Shown here: positions 52,224-52,429 of the stretch, piece by piece
Position numbering within the stretch: the first letter of the stretch is position 1
How the letters are laid out: each line of letters begins with the position of its first letter
Source of the DNA: Candidatus Gastranaerophilales bacterium
GTDB lineage: Bacteria; Cyanobacteriota; Vampirovibrionia; Gastranaerophilales; Gastranaerophilaceae
DNA length: 52,429 nt
Assembly (NCBI GenBank): GCA_944324835.1
Contig: CALUXV010000007.1
Span: 1 to 52,429, forward strand
Direction: 5' to 3'
Made by a program: the position numbers and the translations under genes
Notes under the pieces: generated by a model
The model's input: only the letters and a program-made list of their open reading frames with translations
Told to the model about the DNA's origin: nothing
Database searches by the model: none

Positions 52224-52382
52224 ATGAAAACAGTATTTGCCCTCAATAAGATATTATTAAATAATTTTTTTAAATTTGATTTAACAAATACCTGCAAGCT
52301 TGTACTGTTATCTCTTGTGGACTGTTATAATCTAAACAAATATGTATTTCCTAAACAAGAAAATTCTCTAATTTTTATATAA
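52224..52382 (+). CDS. Possible HTH_36-type fragment at window edge
   Basis: This 52-residue ORF begins MKTVFALNKI. LTNTCKLVLLSLVDCYNLN, then YVFPKQ, resembles the start of HTH_36-type winged helices found in replication initiators and phage proteins. The frame stops at 52382, where a fuller domain should continue; another frame stays open to the window end. It may be a frameshifted remnant or a sequencing error. No ribosome site is present. The rest of 52105-52429 is AT-rich and shows nothing else I can name. Confidence 0.35.
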   Translation: MKTVFALNKILLNNFFKFDLTNTCKLVLLSLVDCYNLNKYVFPKQENSLIFI

Positions 52383-52429
52383 TAAATATAAAAGAAATTC
52401 TTAATAAGGTACAAATTGATATTTCTAAA

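Overview
The window comes from an AT-rich (about one third G+C by eye), Gram-negative-type bacterium. It carries lpxD-lpxC-fabZ, a heptose-phosphate adenylyltransferase, an LptF/LptG permease and a TonB-ExbB-ExbD system, so the cell has an LPS-type outer membrane. A 357-residue four-domain ribosomal protein S1, two HEAT-repeat proteins (one like phycobilisome lyases) and several lineage-style hypothetical proteins resemble what I remember of non-photosynthetic relatives of Cyanobacteria (Vampirovibrionia/Melainabacteria, Gastranaerophilales-like). That placement is inference from memory. I saw no rRNA, tRNA, CRISPR array, transposase or prophage genes.

Layout. Positions 1-777 are non-coding and repeat-rich: two 155-bp copies of a nested palindrome, then two further palindromes. 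778-3627 (+) hold a membrane protein, mtnA and lptF/G. dgt (-) follows, then rpsA (+), which overlaps maf tail to tail in a pth-TPR-maf block (-). 8441-10703 (+) hold an HTH regulator, a small two-segment membrane protein and a putative HEXXH metalloprotease. 10724-17541 (-) is a wall and repair block: murA, a 110-aa repeat protein, mfd, a PrsA/SurA-like lipoprotein and an M14 amidase. 17708-20492 hold an acidic hypothetical (-) and a calpain-like protease with RTX-like repeats (+). An acetolactate-synthase-like gene (+) meets a MarR-regulated drug exporter operon (-). 24341-27261 hold SIMPL, a small hydrogenase-regulator-like protein, a tandem pair of GNAT-like genes and a 64-aa ORF.

27265-34561 hold a HEAT protein and a DprA-like SLOG protein (-), pcrA (+), a second HEAT protein and a soluble GAF histidine kinase (-). 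Divergent from the kinase lies an operon of a receiver-less OmpR-like winged-helix protein and a DUF262-like protein. leuD and a DEDDh exonuclease (-), trxA and purB (+), a 594-aa protein with a phosphoribosyltransferase-like motif (-), and dapB-asd plus small proteins (+) follow. Then come the LPS cluster hldE-lpxD-lpxC-fabZ, an orphan sugar-ABC permease (-), and two related periplasmic proteins leading into tonB-exbB-exbD-exbD. A possible HTH fragment sits at the right edge.

The most unusual content is a set of lineage-type proteins. At least five begin with a short motif like I/L-N-F-x-A/T-N followed by unrelated bodies (GNAT-like, metalloprotease-like, two-segment membrane, tiny basic). 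One secreted-looking calpain-like protease has a different N-terminal module, MGLSSSQARLL. The N-terminal motif may be a shared sorting or processing tag; this is a hypothesis.
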